This document shows, piece by piece, positions 1 through 8,525 of a stretch of 23,302 bases of DNA. How positions within the stretch are numbered: position 1 is the first letter of the stretch; each line of letters opens with the position of its first letter. Under the pieces are notes generated by a model. That model was not told the DNA's origin, did no database searches, and saw nothing but the letters and a program-made list of their open reading frames with translations. The DNA lies in NCBI GenBank assembly GCA_036491235.1, contig DASXCK010000442.1, positions 1-23,302 on the forward strand. Reading direction: 5' to 3'. This DNA is from JAVDCA01 sp036491235 (GTDB lineage: Bacteria; Pseudomonadota; Alphaproteobacteria; Rhizobiales; Xanthobacteraceae). Both the position numbers and the translations under genes were made by a program.

Positions 1-936
1 AAAGGCCTCACGCTGCAGCAGGCGGTCGAGAAGATGCGCGGCCCGGTGAACACCCAGGTCCACCTCAAGATCGTGCGCAAGGGTCTCGAGAAGCCGCTCG
101 ACGTCACGCTGACGCGCGAGACGATCCATGTGCGCTCGGTCACGTCGCACAAGGAAGGCGACGACGTCGGCTACATCCGCATCAGCCAGTTCAACGCGCA
201 GGTGGCCGACGAACTGCGGAAGGCGATCGTCACCCTGCAGGGCAGCGACCCGGACAAGCTTAAGGGCTACATCCTCGATCTGCGCAACAACCCGGGCGGC
301 CTGCTCGACCAGGCAGTCTCGGTGTCGAACACGTTCCTCAATCGCGGCGAGATCGTCTCGCTGCGTGGCCGAGATCCGGAAGACGCGCAGCGCTTCGACG
401 CGAAGCCCAATCCGGGCGACCTCATCAAGGGCAAGCCGCTGATCGTGCTCGTCAACGGCGGCTCTGCCTCGGCCTCGGAGATCGTCGCCGGCGCGCTGCA
501 GGACCAGAAGCGCGCGACCATCATCGGCACGCGCTCGTTCGGCAAGGGCTCGGTGCAGACAATCATTCCGCTCGGCAGCGGCAATGGCGCGCTACGGCTC
601 ACCACGGCGCGCTACTACACGCCGTCCGGCCGCTCGATCCAGGCGCTGGGCATCTCGCCCGACGTCGAGGTGCTACAGGACGTGCCTGCCGACGTGCAGG
701 GGCGCGAGATGACGAGCGAGGCGAAGCTGCGCGGCCATCTCAAGGCGACCGGCACCGAGCAGACCGGCTCGCAGGCCTATATCCCGCCCGATCCGAAAAA
801 TGACAAGGCGCTGCACACGGCGCTCGACCTGCTGCGCGGCATCAAGACCGCCGGGCCCGCCGACAAGGCCACGACGCCGGCCAATCCGGGCAGTTCCGCG
901 AACCCGTCGACGCCTGGCGAGACCAAGCACAACTGA
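1..936 (+). CDS. ctpA: CtpA-type carboxy-terminal processing peptidase (S41), 5'-partial
   Basis: The reading frame is open from base 1, so the start and the N-terminal signal/PDZ region lie outside the window; the first 30 or so visible residues are the end of a PDZ domain. The S41 core follows. The catalytic Ser is in the NGGSASASE motif (bases about 454-480) and the Lys sits 25 residues later in GKGSVQT (about 541-561), the usual Ser/Lys dyad spacing of the family. The preceding DLRNNPGG segment is also typical. The tail is low-complexity, rich in Pro, Thr and Ala, and probably disordered. In proteobacteria such enzymes are periplasmic proteases that cut proteins at the C-terminus. The ATG at base 34 is internal to the PDZ domain and is not the start. 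A hairpin terminator follows at 954. Family assignment is secure; the exact paralogue is inferred. Confidence 0.93.
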   Translation, partial: KGLTLQQAVEKMRGPVNTQVHLKIVRKGLEKPLDVTLTRETIHVRSVTSHKEGDDVGYIRISQFNAQVADELRKAIVTLQGSDPDKLKGYILDLRNNPGGLLDQAVSVSNTFLNRGEIVSLRGRDPEDAQRFDAKPNPGDLIKGKPLIVLVNGGSASASEIVAGALQDQKRATIIGTRSFGKGSVQTIIPLGSGNGALRLTTARYYTPSGRSIQALGISPDVEVLQDVPADVQGREMTSEAKLRGHLKATGTEQTGSQAYIPPDPKNDKALHTALDLLRGIKTAGPADKATTPANPGSSANPSTPGETKHN

Positions 937-953
937 CGACTGGCGGCTAAAAG

Positions 954-998
954 CAACGGGGCGCCCACGCGGGACCGCGTCGGCGCCCGTTGTGTTTT
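954..998 (+). terminator. Rho-independent terminator after ctpA
   Basis: The left arm CAACGGGGCGCC (954-965) pairs with GGCGCCCGTTG (982-992) with one bulged G, and an inner ACGCG/CGCGT pairing extends the stem. A short U-rich run (TGTTTT) follows. It lies 17 bases after the ctpA stop codon. Confidence 0.8.
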
Positions 999-1015
999 GA
1001 GCGATTGCCTAGATC

Positions 1016-1152
1016 CACCCCTCACCCTGAGGAGTTCGTCGTCGCACTTGCGCGACGAGGGTCTCGAAGCGCGAGGGTGGCCCATGCGGTTATCTTGAGT
1101 GTGCAGCCTATCCTTCGAGACGCGTCGCTGCGCGACGCTCCTCAGGATGAGG
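1016..1152. repeat. Pair of inverted intergenic repeat copies (CTGAGGAG...TCTCGAAG type)
   Basis: Copy A (1016-1080) reads CCTCACCCTGAGGAG through to GGTCTCGAAGCG. Copy B (1108-1152) is the same element reversed: ATCCTTCGAGACGCG through to CTCCTCAGGATGAGG. The shared ends and the internal dyads show one dispersed repeat family present twice in opposite orientation. Similar elements are common between genes in Bradyrhizobium and relatives (from memory, not searched). They occupy the convergent gap between ctpA and the molybdoenzyme gene. Confidence 0.7.
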
Positions 1153-1180
1153 CGGAACACGTTGAAAGCTACTCGCGCCT

Positions 1181-3493
1181 TTACGCGCTCGCGGCCTGTC
1201 GCGCGGGCGGCTCGAAAGCGCGCACGGGTGGTACGGGCCCGCTCCATCGCTCGATCTCGACCAATGTGGTCGCGCAGGTCGGGCCCTGTGCGAGCTTCGA
1301 CGTGCCGTAATCGCGCGTGAGCATGTTGGCGTTGCCGTGTGCGCACAGCGCGCCGTCGTCCGACGTCGCCGGGTCGTACCAGGCGCCGCAGGAGAGGCGC
1401 AAAACACCCGGTCGGATCGAGTCCGTGATCTCAGCGCCCGCGAGGCAAGCGCCGCGCGCGTTGAAAACGCGCACCAGGTCGCCATCGGCGATGCCGCGCC
1501 GCCGCGCGTCCTCCGGGTTGATCGCAATGGCCTCGCGGCCCGCGACCTTGCCGGCGGCGCTCACCGGCCCCGCATCCATCTGGCTGTGTAAACGATAGCG
1601 CGGCTGGCTCGAGATCAGATGCAAGGGGTACTGCGCGGTCACGTTGCCGCCAAGCCATTCGGCCGGCGCAAGCCAGGTCGGATGCGGCGGACAGTCATCG
1701 TAGCCGAAGCCGGCGATCCGCTCGGAATAAAGCTCGATCCTGCCCGAGGGCGTGGCGAGGCGATACTTGTCCGGATCGGTGCGGAAATCGGCGAACATCA
1801 CGAACTCTTCGCCGCGCTGGGGAATTTCAAGCACGCCGTCACGCCAGAACGTGTCGAAGTCCGGGATGGCGGCGCGATTGGTGCGCACACCCTCGCGCCA
1901 GCCCTCATAGAGATGACGCAGCCAGCCCATCTCGTCGCGGCCCGCCGCAAAGGTCGCGTCGCAGCCGAGCCGCCGCGCGAGATCAGCGAAGATCGCAAAA
2001 TCGCTGCGCGCCTCGCCGACCGGTGCGATCGCGCGCTGCATCGCGATCACGAAAGCGTCGCGTGCCGCGCAGCCGAGGTCGTTGCGCTCGAGCGATGTGG
2101 TGGCCGGCAGCACGATGTCGGCATGGCGCGCGGTCGCGGTCCACCATGGCTCGTGCACCACGATGGTTTCGGGCCGGCGCCAGGCGGCGCGCAGGCGGTT
2201 GACGTCCTGGTGGTGATGGAACGGATTGCCGCCCGCCCAATAGACGAGGCGGATGTCCGGGTAGGCGTTGCTGCGCCCATTGAAGTCGTAGCGCTCGCCC
2301 GGGTGCAGCAGGCAGTCGGCGATGCGGGCGGCCGGGATCGCCTTGGCGAGCGGGTTCGCGAGTGCCTCCATGGTCGGAGCCTTGAAGGCGAGCGGTGGAT
2401 CCGCGATGCCGCCGGTCGAGCCGTAGCCGAAGCCGAACCCACCGCCCGGCAGCCCGATCTGGCCGAGGCAAGCGGCGAGCAGGATGAGCGCCCAATAGGG
2501 CTGCTCGCCATGATCGGCGCGCTGGAGCGACCACGAGGCCGTCACCATGGTGCGCGTCGCCGCCATGCGGCGGGCGAGCGAACGGATCGTCTCGGCCGCA
2601 ACACCGGTGATCGCCGCCGCCCAGTCGGCGTCTTTGCGCTGCCCATCGGTCTCGCCGAGCACGTAGGCGCGCACGCGCTCGAATCCGACGCAGTAGCGCG
2701 CGACGAACTTCGCACCGTGCAGCCCCTCGGCGATGAGCGTATGCACGAGCGCGAGCAGCATCGCGGTGTCGGTGTTGGGGCGGATCGCGATCCATTCGGG
2801 CGCGACACTCGCGGGGCCATCGTCGCGGATCGGGCTGATGTTCACCACCTCGACCCCGGCGTGCGCGAGGTCGGCGAGTGAGCCGGCCATCGTGTGCATG
2901 CCGCAGCCGCCCTTGGTGACCTGCAGGTTCTTGGTATTGGCGCCGCCGAACAGCACCATCAGCCGGCCATGGCGGGCGATCGACGACCACGAGGTGAGCG
3001 GCCCGGTGACCGCCTGGGCGCTGCCGAGCACGTGCGGCAGGAAGACGAGCGCCGAGCCGAAGCTGTAGTTCGAAGCCTGGTCGACAAAGCCGCCGAAAGC
3101 CGAGAGGAACCGGCGCACCTGGGCGCGTGCGTCGTGAAAGATGCCGGCGGAGCCCCAGCCCTGCGAGCCGCCCATGATCGCCGCATGCCCATGCGCATCG
3201 CGCACGCGAGCGAGCTCGCCGGCGACAAGATCGAGCGCGCGCTCCCAGGAGACTGGCACGAACGGCTCGCGGCCTCGGCCCTCGCCATGCTTAGGACTTT
3301 GCGCGAGCCAGCCGGCGCGTACCATCGGCTGATCGATGCGCGTCGCCGAGTGGACGGCGGCCGGAATGGCGTCGAGTAGCGGCGAGGGATCGGGATCGCG
3401 CTCGAACGGCTGCACGCCGATGACACGGCCGTCCTTTACCTCGGCGCGAAACGCGCCCCAATGCGAATGCTGCTGGAAGAGGGTCGTGGTCAT
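1181..3493 (-). CDS. Molybdopterin-dependent S/N-oxide reductase, BisC type
   Basis: This 770-residue protein belongs to the DMSO reductase superfamily, in the branch holding biotin sulfoxide reductase and TorA/DorA, which reduce S-oxides or N-oxides at a bis-MGD molybdenum centre. The segment NYSFGSA puts Ser144 at the position of the molybdenum-ligating serine. There is no Cys motif for an N-terminal Fe-S cluster, as expected of this branch. The C-terminal quarter (about residues 640-750) is the typical MGD-binding barrel. There is no Tat signal peptide, so the enzyme should be cytoplasmic like BisC, with roles such as repair of oxidised biotin or methionine. The ATG start at 3493 places the MTTTLFQQHSHWG opening where family members begin. 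No dedicated electron-transfer subunit is adjacent. The substrate cannot be read from sequence. Confidence 0.85.
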   Translation of the reverse strand: MTTTLFQQHSHWGAFRAEVKDGRVIGVQPFERDPDPSPLLDAIPAAVHSATRIDQPMVRAGWLAQSPKHGEGRGREPFVPVSWERALDLVAGELARVRDAHGHAAIMGGSQGWGSAGIFHDARAQVRRFLSAFGGFVDQASNYSFGSALVFLPHVLGSAQAVTGPLTSWSSIARHGRLMVLFGGANTKNLQVTKGGCGMHTMAGSLADLAHAGVEVVNISPIRDDGPASVAPEWIAIRPNTDTAMLLALVHTLIAEGLHGAKFVARYCVGFERVRAYVLGETDGQRKDADWAAAITGVAAETIRSLARRMAATRTMVTASWSLQRADHGEQPYWALILLAACLGQIGLPGGGFGFGYGSTGGIADPPLAFKAPTMEALANPLAKAIPAARIADCLLHPGERYDFNGRSNAYPDIRLVYWAGGNPFHHHQDVNRLRAAWRRPETIVVHEPWWTATARHADIVLPATTSLERNDLGCAARDAFVIAMQRAIAPVGEARSDFAIFADLARRLGCDATFAAGRDEMGWLRHLYEGWREGVRTNRAAIPDFDTFWRDGVLEIPQRGEEFVMFADFRTDPDKYRLATPSGRIELYSERIAGFGYDDCPPHPTWLAPAEWLGGNVTAQYPLHLISSQPRYRLHSQMDAGPVSAAGKVAGREAIAINPEDARRRGIADGDLVRVFNARGACLAGAEITDSIRPGVLRLSCGAWYDPATSDDGALCAHGNANMLTRDYGTSKLAQGPTCATTLVEIERWSGPVPPVRAFEPPARQAASA

Positions 3494-3575
3494 ATCGCGC
3501 CATTCCGGATTCCTGCCGCTCAGATTGGCCCGATCATCGGCCGAACGCCAGCGGGTTTCTACTCGCGCCCGCGCC

Positions 3576-4811
3576 TCAGCGCGCGAACTGCGCGATGATC
3601 TCGACGTGGGCGCTGTAGCGGAACTGATCGATCGGCGTGACCGCCGTGAGCCGGTAGCCGCCGCCGAGCAGGGTTTTTGCGTCGCGCGCGAACGTCGCCG
3701 GATTACACGACACGGCGATCACTTTCGGCACGGTGGTCGCCGCGAGCGCGCGCGCCTGCGCCTCGGCGCCCTGGCGCGGCGGATCGAACACGACGACGTC
3801 GACGCCTTTGAGCTCGTGCGCTAGGAATGGCCGGCGAAAGAGGTCACGCGGCTCCGCCGTGATTGGCTTGAGCCCGGGCGTTTTCGCCGCTTCGCGCAGG
3901 GCTGCGATCGCGGCCGCGTCATTGTCGGCTGCGATGACCCTCGCGTGCTCGGCGAGCCGCAGCGCGAAAGGACCGGCGCCGCAGAAAAGGTCCGCGACCG
4001 TCTTCGCGCGTGAGGCATCGGCGCACACGATGGAGGCCAGCGCCGCTTCGCCGGCGGCGGTTGCCTGCAGGAAGACGCCGGGCGGCAGCACCACCGTGGC
4101 GCGGCCGATGCGCATGGACGGGACGGTGCGGCGCACCATGAGCTCGCCGTGGCGTGTGAGCCGCGCGATGCGGTGCTGCTCGGCATCGCGCGCAAGTTGG
4201 CTCATCGTCGCGGCCCGCAGCGGGCCGGAGCCGCGCACGTCGACATCGAGGCCGGCGTCGGTTGCGGTCACGTGGATGTCCAGCGGCTTTGCTTTGGCTC
4301 CGATCGTCTCCGCGATCGTCCAGGCGACAGGAATCGCATCCGCGAGGCCGGGCGCGAAAATCGGGCAGCGGTCGATGGCGACGATGTGGTGGGTGCCGGC
4401 CCTCGTGAAGCCGACCTGCAGGATGTCCTTCGTGCCGCGGCGTGCGTGAAAGACGGCGCGGCGACGGCCGTCGCCGTGGGCATCGATGAGATCGTCGACC
4501 TCGGCGTCGATGTCGGCCTGCAGCAGCGCGGCGACGACGAGTTGGCGCTTCCATGCGCGGTATTCTTGGGTCTCCCAGTGCTGCAACGCGCAGCCGCCGC
4601 AGATGCCGAAATGCGGACAGATCGGCGCGATCCGCGCCGCGCTCCGCTGATCGACGCGCACCAGATGTCGACGATCCGGATGGCCGGCCGCAGGCTCGAC
4701 CTCGACGATCTCGGACGGCAGCGTGTAGGACACGTAAATCGGTCCGTCGGCGCCCGCCGCGACGCCGTCGCCACGGTGGCCCATCTCGGTGATGGCCAAT
4801 CGCTCAATCAC
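3576..4811 (-). CDS. 23S rRNA m5U-type methyltransferase (RumA/RlmD family, Fe-S)
   Basis: The product has 411 residues. It is a SAM-dependent RNA (uracil-5-)methyltransferase of the TrmA/RumA family. An Fe-S ligand set is visible: Cys65, Cys71 and Cys74 in CPHFGICGGC, with Cys149 in DRCPI as the fourth. The SAM loop is VADLFCGAGPFAL (residues 272-284), followed by FDPPRQGA and the catalytic SCNPATF with Cys369. I chose the GTG at 4811: it is preceded by GGAG at a good distance, overlaps the end of tlyA by 8 bases, and gives the VIERLAITEMGHRGDG opening usual for the family. The open frame continues upstream to 4949, but that stretch is antisense-like sequence within tlyA. Co-location with tlyA suggests a small rRNA-modification operon. 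The target nucleotide is not determinable here. Confidence 0.9.
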   Translation of the reverse strand: MIERLAITEMGHRGDGVAAGADGPIYVSYTLPSEIVEVEPAAGHPDRRHLVRVDQRSAARIAPICPHFGICGGCALQHWETQEYRAWKRQLVVAALLQADIDAEVDDLIDAHGDGRRRAVFHARRGTKDILQVGFTRAGTHHIVAIDRCPIFAPGLADAIPVAWTIAETIGAKAKPLDIHVTATDAGLDVDVRGSGPLRAATMSQLARDAEQHRIARLTRHGELMVRRTVPSMRIGRATVVLPPGVFLQATAAGEAALASIVCADASRAKTVADLFCGAGPFALRLAEHARVIAADNDAAAIAALREAAKTPGLKPITAEPRDLFRRPFLAHELKGVDVVVFDPPRQGAEAQARALAATTVPKVIAVSCNPATFARDAKTLLGGGYRLTAVTPIDQFRYSAHVEIIAQFAR

Positions 4812-5535
4812 GCTGCGCTCCGATAAAGAACTCGCGGTTTCCTTCGCCGCCTTCGATCGGCGAGGGCAGCGTCGCGAGGACACGCCAGCCAAGCGTTGCG
4901 ACGAAGCCGGCGATGTCGGCGCAGACAGCCTCGTGGGTCGCGGGGTCACGTATCACGCCTTTCTTGCGATGCTGGCGTGGCGCCTCGAATTGCGGCTTGA
5001 TCAGCGCAACGAGCGTGGCGCGCGGCGCTGCAAGCGCGAGCGCTGCAGGCAATGCCAGCTTGAGCGAGATGAAGCTGACATCGGCGACGACGATCTCGGG
5101 CAGCGGGGCGATCCGCGCCGGATCGAGGGCGCGGATGTCGGTCGCCTCGATCGAGATGACCTCCGGCCGCGCGCGCAGCAGCGAATGAAGCTGGTCGCGG
5201 CCGACATCGACCGCAAAGACGCGCGCCGCGCCGCGCGCGAGCAGCACCTCGGTGAAGCCGCCGGTCGAGGCACCCACGTCGAGGCAAGCCTTGTCCGCGA
5301 CGTCGACCGCAAGCGCATCGAGCGCGTGCGCGAGCTTGACGCCGCCGCGTGACACCCAGGGAAAGGCGGGGACGGCCGCAAGTCGCGCGTCGCATGCGAT
5401 CTCGTCGGATGGCTTGCGCACCGGGCGGTCGTCGGCGGTGACGAGGCCGGCCACGATCGCGGCCTGCGCTTTGGCGCGGCTATCGAACACGCCGCGTGCG
5501 ACGAGGAGCCGGTCGGCACGTTCACGGGCACTCAT
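4804..5535 (-). CDS. tlyA: TlyA family rRNA 2'-O-methyltransferase (S4 + FtsJ-like)
   Basis: The product has 243 residues. An N-terminal S4 RNA-binding domain (about 1-60) is followed by the conserved linker VSRGGVKL (61-68) and a Rossmann methyltransferase domain with DVGASTGGFTEVLL (from residue 86). ADVSFISLK, LIKPQFE and KKGVIRD are TlyA signatures. Characterised TlyA proteins make 2'-O-methylcytidine in 16S and/or 23S rRNA, and their loss causes capreomycin resistance in mycobacteria. Hemolysin annotations of this family are historical. The gene overlaps the next methyltransferase by 8 bases, so the two are probably translationally coupled. In many Hyphomicrobiales it lies directly after dxs; here two GGDEF genes separate them. 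Confidence 0.92.
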   Translation of the reverse strand: MSARERADRLLVARGVFDSRAKAQAAIVAGLVTADDRPVRKPSDEIACDARLAAVPAFPWVSRGGVKLAHALDALAVDVADKACLDVGASTGGFTEVLLARGAARVFAVDVGRDQLHSLLRARPEVISIEATDIRALDPARIAPLPEIVVADVSFISLKLALPAALALAAPRATLVALIKPQFEAPRQHRKKGVIRDPATHEAVCADIAGFVATLGWRVLATLPSPIEGGEGNREFFIGAQRD

Positions 5536-5585
5536 GCGCTGTGTTTAGCAGCGCCTGGTCGGTAGTGCGAGGCCTGGGACGTCGG

Positions 5586-6866
5586 TCAGGACGCCAGCGC
5601 GAGGGGCCCGGCCGGCCGGTCGGCATCGCGCGGCTGCGGCATCACGCGATTGCGGCCGCTGTGCTTGGCGTCATAGAGCGCCACGTCGGCCTGCTTCATC
5701 AGCGCGGCGACTCCGTCCATTCCGGGGCTCGCCTCCGCGACGCCGATGCTGACCGTCAGGCGAATCGGCGCACCTGCGATCATGAGCGGCGTCTCGGCGA
5801 TCGCCTTGCGCAGGCGGTCCGCGACGAGCACCGCACTGTCGAGTGCTGTCTCCGGCAGCAGGATGGCGAACTCCTCGCCGCCGACGCGAGCCACGATGTC
5901 GGACACGCGCTTGCGATCGCGGCACATGGCCGCGACGTGAGCGATTGCTTGATCGCCGACGTCGTGGCCGTAGCGATCGTTGATCGCCTTGAAAAGATCG
6001 ATGTCGAGAATCATCAGCGTCAGGGGGCGTTCGTAGCGGCCGAAGCGGCTCCATTCCGCATCGGCGAGCTCGAGGAAATGGCGACGGTTGAACAGGCCGC
6101 TCAGCACGTCGGTCGAGGCGCGCTGGACCAGGTCGGTGACGGGCATATAGGTCAGCATGCGGCCACCGGCCGGCAGCACGCTGCACTCTAGGCGCATGAC
6201 CCCGCCGTTGCTCATCTTGATATCGAGCGGATCGAGATCACCGCTGCGCACGCGTCGCACGCGCTCGGCGACGTATTCGTCGAGCCGCTCCTCAGGCACC
6301 GCGTACGCGTGCGTGTTGCGACCGTGATAGACCAGCGCCACGAATGGCGGCTGGCGGTCGGCGATTTCGTCGGGAAGATTCCACAGCCGGCGGAACGCGC
6401 GATTAATGAACATCGCGCGCAGCTCCTGGTCGAGGATCACGATGCCGGTATGCGACTCGTCATGCGCGGCCTGCAGCGCGACCAGGCGGCGGTTGGTCGC
6501 CTCCACGGCAAGCCGGGCGTGACGTTCGCGATGCATGGCCTCTTTAGTGCGCGCCTTGAGCAGGCCGACGACGACCGCGATCATCGGGGTCGTCACGCAC
6601 AGGACGATGACGCGCTCGAGCCCATGGTACGCCGGGTCCCAGAGACGGTCGTGTCCGAGAAAATGAATCGCCGCGTAGCCGAGCGCGATCGCGGCGGCGA
6701 CCAGGCCCGAGCCGGTGCCGCCGATATAGGCGGAGCACATGACCGCGATGAAGAATATCGCGCCCGGATTCGGGATCGGGTGAAGGTACTGCTGGACCAG
6801 CGTGACCAGCGCCGCCGTCGCGAGTGTCGAAAGCGGACCGACAATCCATCGCCAACGTGGTGACAT
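5586..6866 (-). CDS. Membrane-anchored PAS-GGDEF diguanylate cyclase (first of tandem pair)
   Basis: The product has 426 residues. About four hydrophobic segments (8-28, 35-52, 55-72, 86-104) resemble a DUF4118/KdpD-like membrane anchor. A PAS-like domain follows at about 130-250 (TGIVILDQELRAMFINRAF). The C-terminal GGDEF domain has the active-site variant GGEEF at 329-333, competent for c-di-GMP synthesis in known enzymes, and the product-inhibition I-site RVSD at 320-323, exactly five residues before it. No EAL or HD-GYP domain is present. The ATG at 6866 has GGGAG seven bases upstream. The layout matches the next gene (6986-8296), so the two are paralogues. Likely role: membrane or redox/ligand signal sensing through PAS into c-di-GMP. 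The signal is unknown. Confidence 0.93.
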   Translation of the reverse strand: MSPRWRWIVGPLSTLATAALVTLVQQYLHPIPNPGAIFFIAVMCSAYIGGTGSGLVAAAIALGYAAIHFLGHDRLWDPAYHGLERVIVLCVTTPMIAVVVGLLKARTKEAMHRERHARLAVEATNRRLVALQAAHDESHTGIVILDQELRAMFINRAFRRLWNLPDEIADRQPPFVALVYHGRNTHAYAVPEERLDEYVAERVRRVRSGDLDPLDIKMSNGGVMRLECSVLPAGGRMLTYMPVTDLVQRASTDVLSGLFNRRHFLELADAEWSRFGRYERPLTLMILDIDLFKAINDRYGHDVGDQAIAHVAAMCRDRKRVSDIVARVGGEEFAILLPETALDSAVLVADRLRKAIAETPLMIAGAPIRLTVSIGVAEASPGMDGVAALMKQADVALYDAKHSGRNRVMPQPRDADRPAGPLALAS

Positions 6867-6985
6867 GATGAAGCTCCCACGCGCCCACGCGCGGCAGGAA
6901 TCCTAGGGGAGCGCAACCTTACGAGTTGCGAACGACGGCGCGAAAAACCGCCGAAAAGTTAATTTTTCACGAACGCGGCCGGGAC

Positions 6986-8296
6986 TCACGCCGCCGCGAT
7001 CGTCGATTCGAGCTGCCGCACCGTTTCGTCCACGGGAGACTTTGCCAGCCGCACGCGATTGCGGCCGCCGCGCTTGGCCTCGTAGAGCGCCTTGTCGGCG
7101 CGCTTCATGAGGTCGCTCAACCGTCCCATGCCGCGGTCGGCTTCGGCGACGCCGATGCTGGTGGTGATCCGCAGAATGGTGTTCTCAATCGCAAGCGGCG
7201 CCGCCTCGACTCGCCGGCGCAATTCCTCGGCAAAGGCCGTCGCCTCGGCGGCACGCGTGTCGGGCAGCAGCAGGACGAATTCCTCGCCGCCGAGGCGGGC
7301 AAGGACGTCGGTGGCGCGTTTGGTGCTGCGGAAGATGTCGGCGACGTGGCGGATCACCGCGTCGCCCGCGTCATGCCCGAACCGGTCGTTGACCGACTTG
7401 AACAGGTCGAGGTCGAGGATGAGGAGCGAGAAGTAGTCGCCGCCGCGCAAGCGCTCCCACGCGGTCTGGGCGAGCGTCATGAAATGGCGTCGATTGCAGA
7501 TGCCAGTCATGTCGTCGATGGTGGCGAGGCGCTCGAGCGTCTCGGCATGGCGCACGAGATCGGTCACGTCCGTATAGCTCAGGAAGCGGCCGCCGGCCGG
7601 AAGCGCCTTGCAGCGGCAGCGCACGGTGCTGCCGCCGGCAAGCTGCAGATCGATCGGCGTCTCATCGCCGGCGCGCAGCTGGTCGACCCGACGGTCGACA
7701 TGGGCGCCGATCAGGGCGGTAGGCATCGCCATCGCGCCGGCCGCGCAGGCATTGCGCATCACATCGCCAAAGAAGGGAAGGCGATCGGCGAGTGCATCCG
7801 GGATTCGCCACAGCTCCCGCGAGGCGTGATTGATGAAGCGTGCCCGCAAATTCTCGTCGAGCAAAATGACGCCGTCGTCGACGTGGTCGAGCGCCGCGTG
7901 CAGGATCTGCAGCTCGCGGCTCGCCGCCTCGACGCGCTCGCGGGTGCGGCGCTCCGCATCAAGGCGTCGATCGATGCGGGCCCGCAGCCAAGCCATGAAA
8001 AGCGGTACGCCCATCGCGAACGCCGCCAACGTGCCCATCATCACGGCCGGGCTCGACACGATCATGATGAAGTGCGTTTTTTCGAATGCGACCGGAACTG
8101 CGGCGAGGACGAAGATGACGGAGCTGAGATAACCCGGGATGAGACCGCCGGTCCAGGTCGCGTAGATCACCATCAGGAGCACGATGCCGCCCGGGGACGG
8201 GACCGGAACGCCGAGCCAGTCGAGCAGCCACAAGGTGCAAGCCAGGCCGGCCGTCCCCAGAGGCCCGATCGCGAAACGCCACAAGCCCGATTTCAT
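6986..8296 (-). CDS. Membrane-anchored PAS-GGDEF diguanylate cyclase (second of tandem pair)
   Basis: The product has 436 residues with the same plan as the neighbour at 5586-6866: hydrophobic N-terminal third (about residues 8-105), PAS-like middle (DHVDDGVILLDENLRARFIN), and a GGDEF domain with GGEEF at 336-340 preceded by the I-site RATD at 327-330. It should be an active, feedback-inhibited diguanylate cyclase. The ATG at 8296 has GGGAG eight bases upstream and puts MKSGLWRFAIGPLG in register with the paralogue. The frame is open to 8467, but that extension lies in the intergenic region and is hydrophilic, so I exclude it. The 119 bases between the two cyclase genes hold no clear terminator, so co-transcription is possible. 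Confidence 0.92.
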   Translation of the reverse strand: MKSGLWRFAIGPLGTAGLACTLWLLDWLGVPVPSPGGIVLLMVIYATWTGGLIPGYLSSVIFVLAAVPVAFEKTHFIMIVSSPAVMMGTLAAFAMGVPLFMAWLRARIDRRLDAERRTRERVEAASRELQILHAALDHVDDGVILLDENLRARFINHASRELWRIPDALADRLPFFGDVMRNACAAGAMAMPTALIGAHVDRRVDQLRAGDETPIDLQLAGGSTVRCRCKALPAGGRFLSYTDVTDLVRHAETLERLATIDDMTGICNRRHFMTLAQTAWERLRGGDYFSLLILDLDLFKSVNDRFGHDAGDAVIRHVADIFRSTKRATDVLARLGGEEFVLLLPDTRAAEATAFAEELRRRVEAAPLAIENTILRITTSIGVAEADRGMGRLSDLMKRADKALYEAKRGGRNRVRLAKSPVDETVRQLESTIAAA

Positions 8297-8468
8297 CAGC
8301 ACTGCTCCCATCCGCTGGCAGCCGTACACGATCAATCGGTACAAATTTGCCAATGCGGCGGCAGGCCGGCGGCTGGGATCCGAATTAGCCGCGCAGATAC
8401 TTAACCCAAGGTTAGGAGGGTGCATCAATGTCGCGAAAAGAGCTGATGATGCATACTGATGGCACATA
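8297..8468. other. Intergenic stretch upstream of the second GGDEF gene
   Basis: About 170 bases, more AT-rich than the flanks, between the dxs terminator and the GGDEF start. It is the logical place for the promoter of the cyclase pair. I see no convincing -35/-10 pair or repeat and claim no gene in it. Confidence 0.4.
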
Positions 8469-8496
8469 AAAATGCCCCGCCGAAGCGGGGCATTGA
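8469..8496 (-). terminator. Rho-independent terminator of dxs
   Basis: On the - strand AATGCCCCGC, loop TTCG, GCGGGGCATT form a perfect 10-bp stem with a tetraloop. A TTT run follows, and the stem's terminal AT pairs extend the U-tract. It lies about 30 bases after the dxs stop codon and separates dxs from the GGDEF pair. Confidence 0.9.
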
Positions 8497-8525
8497 AGAG
8501 CTAATATCGGTGAGTGCGCCGACGC

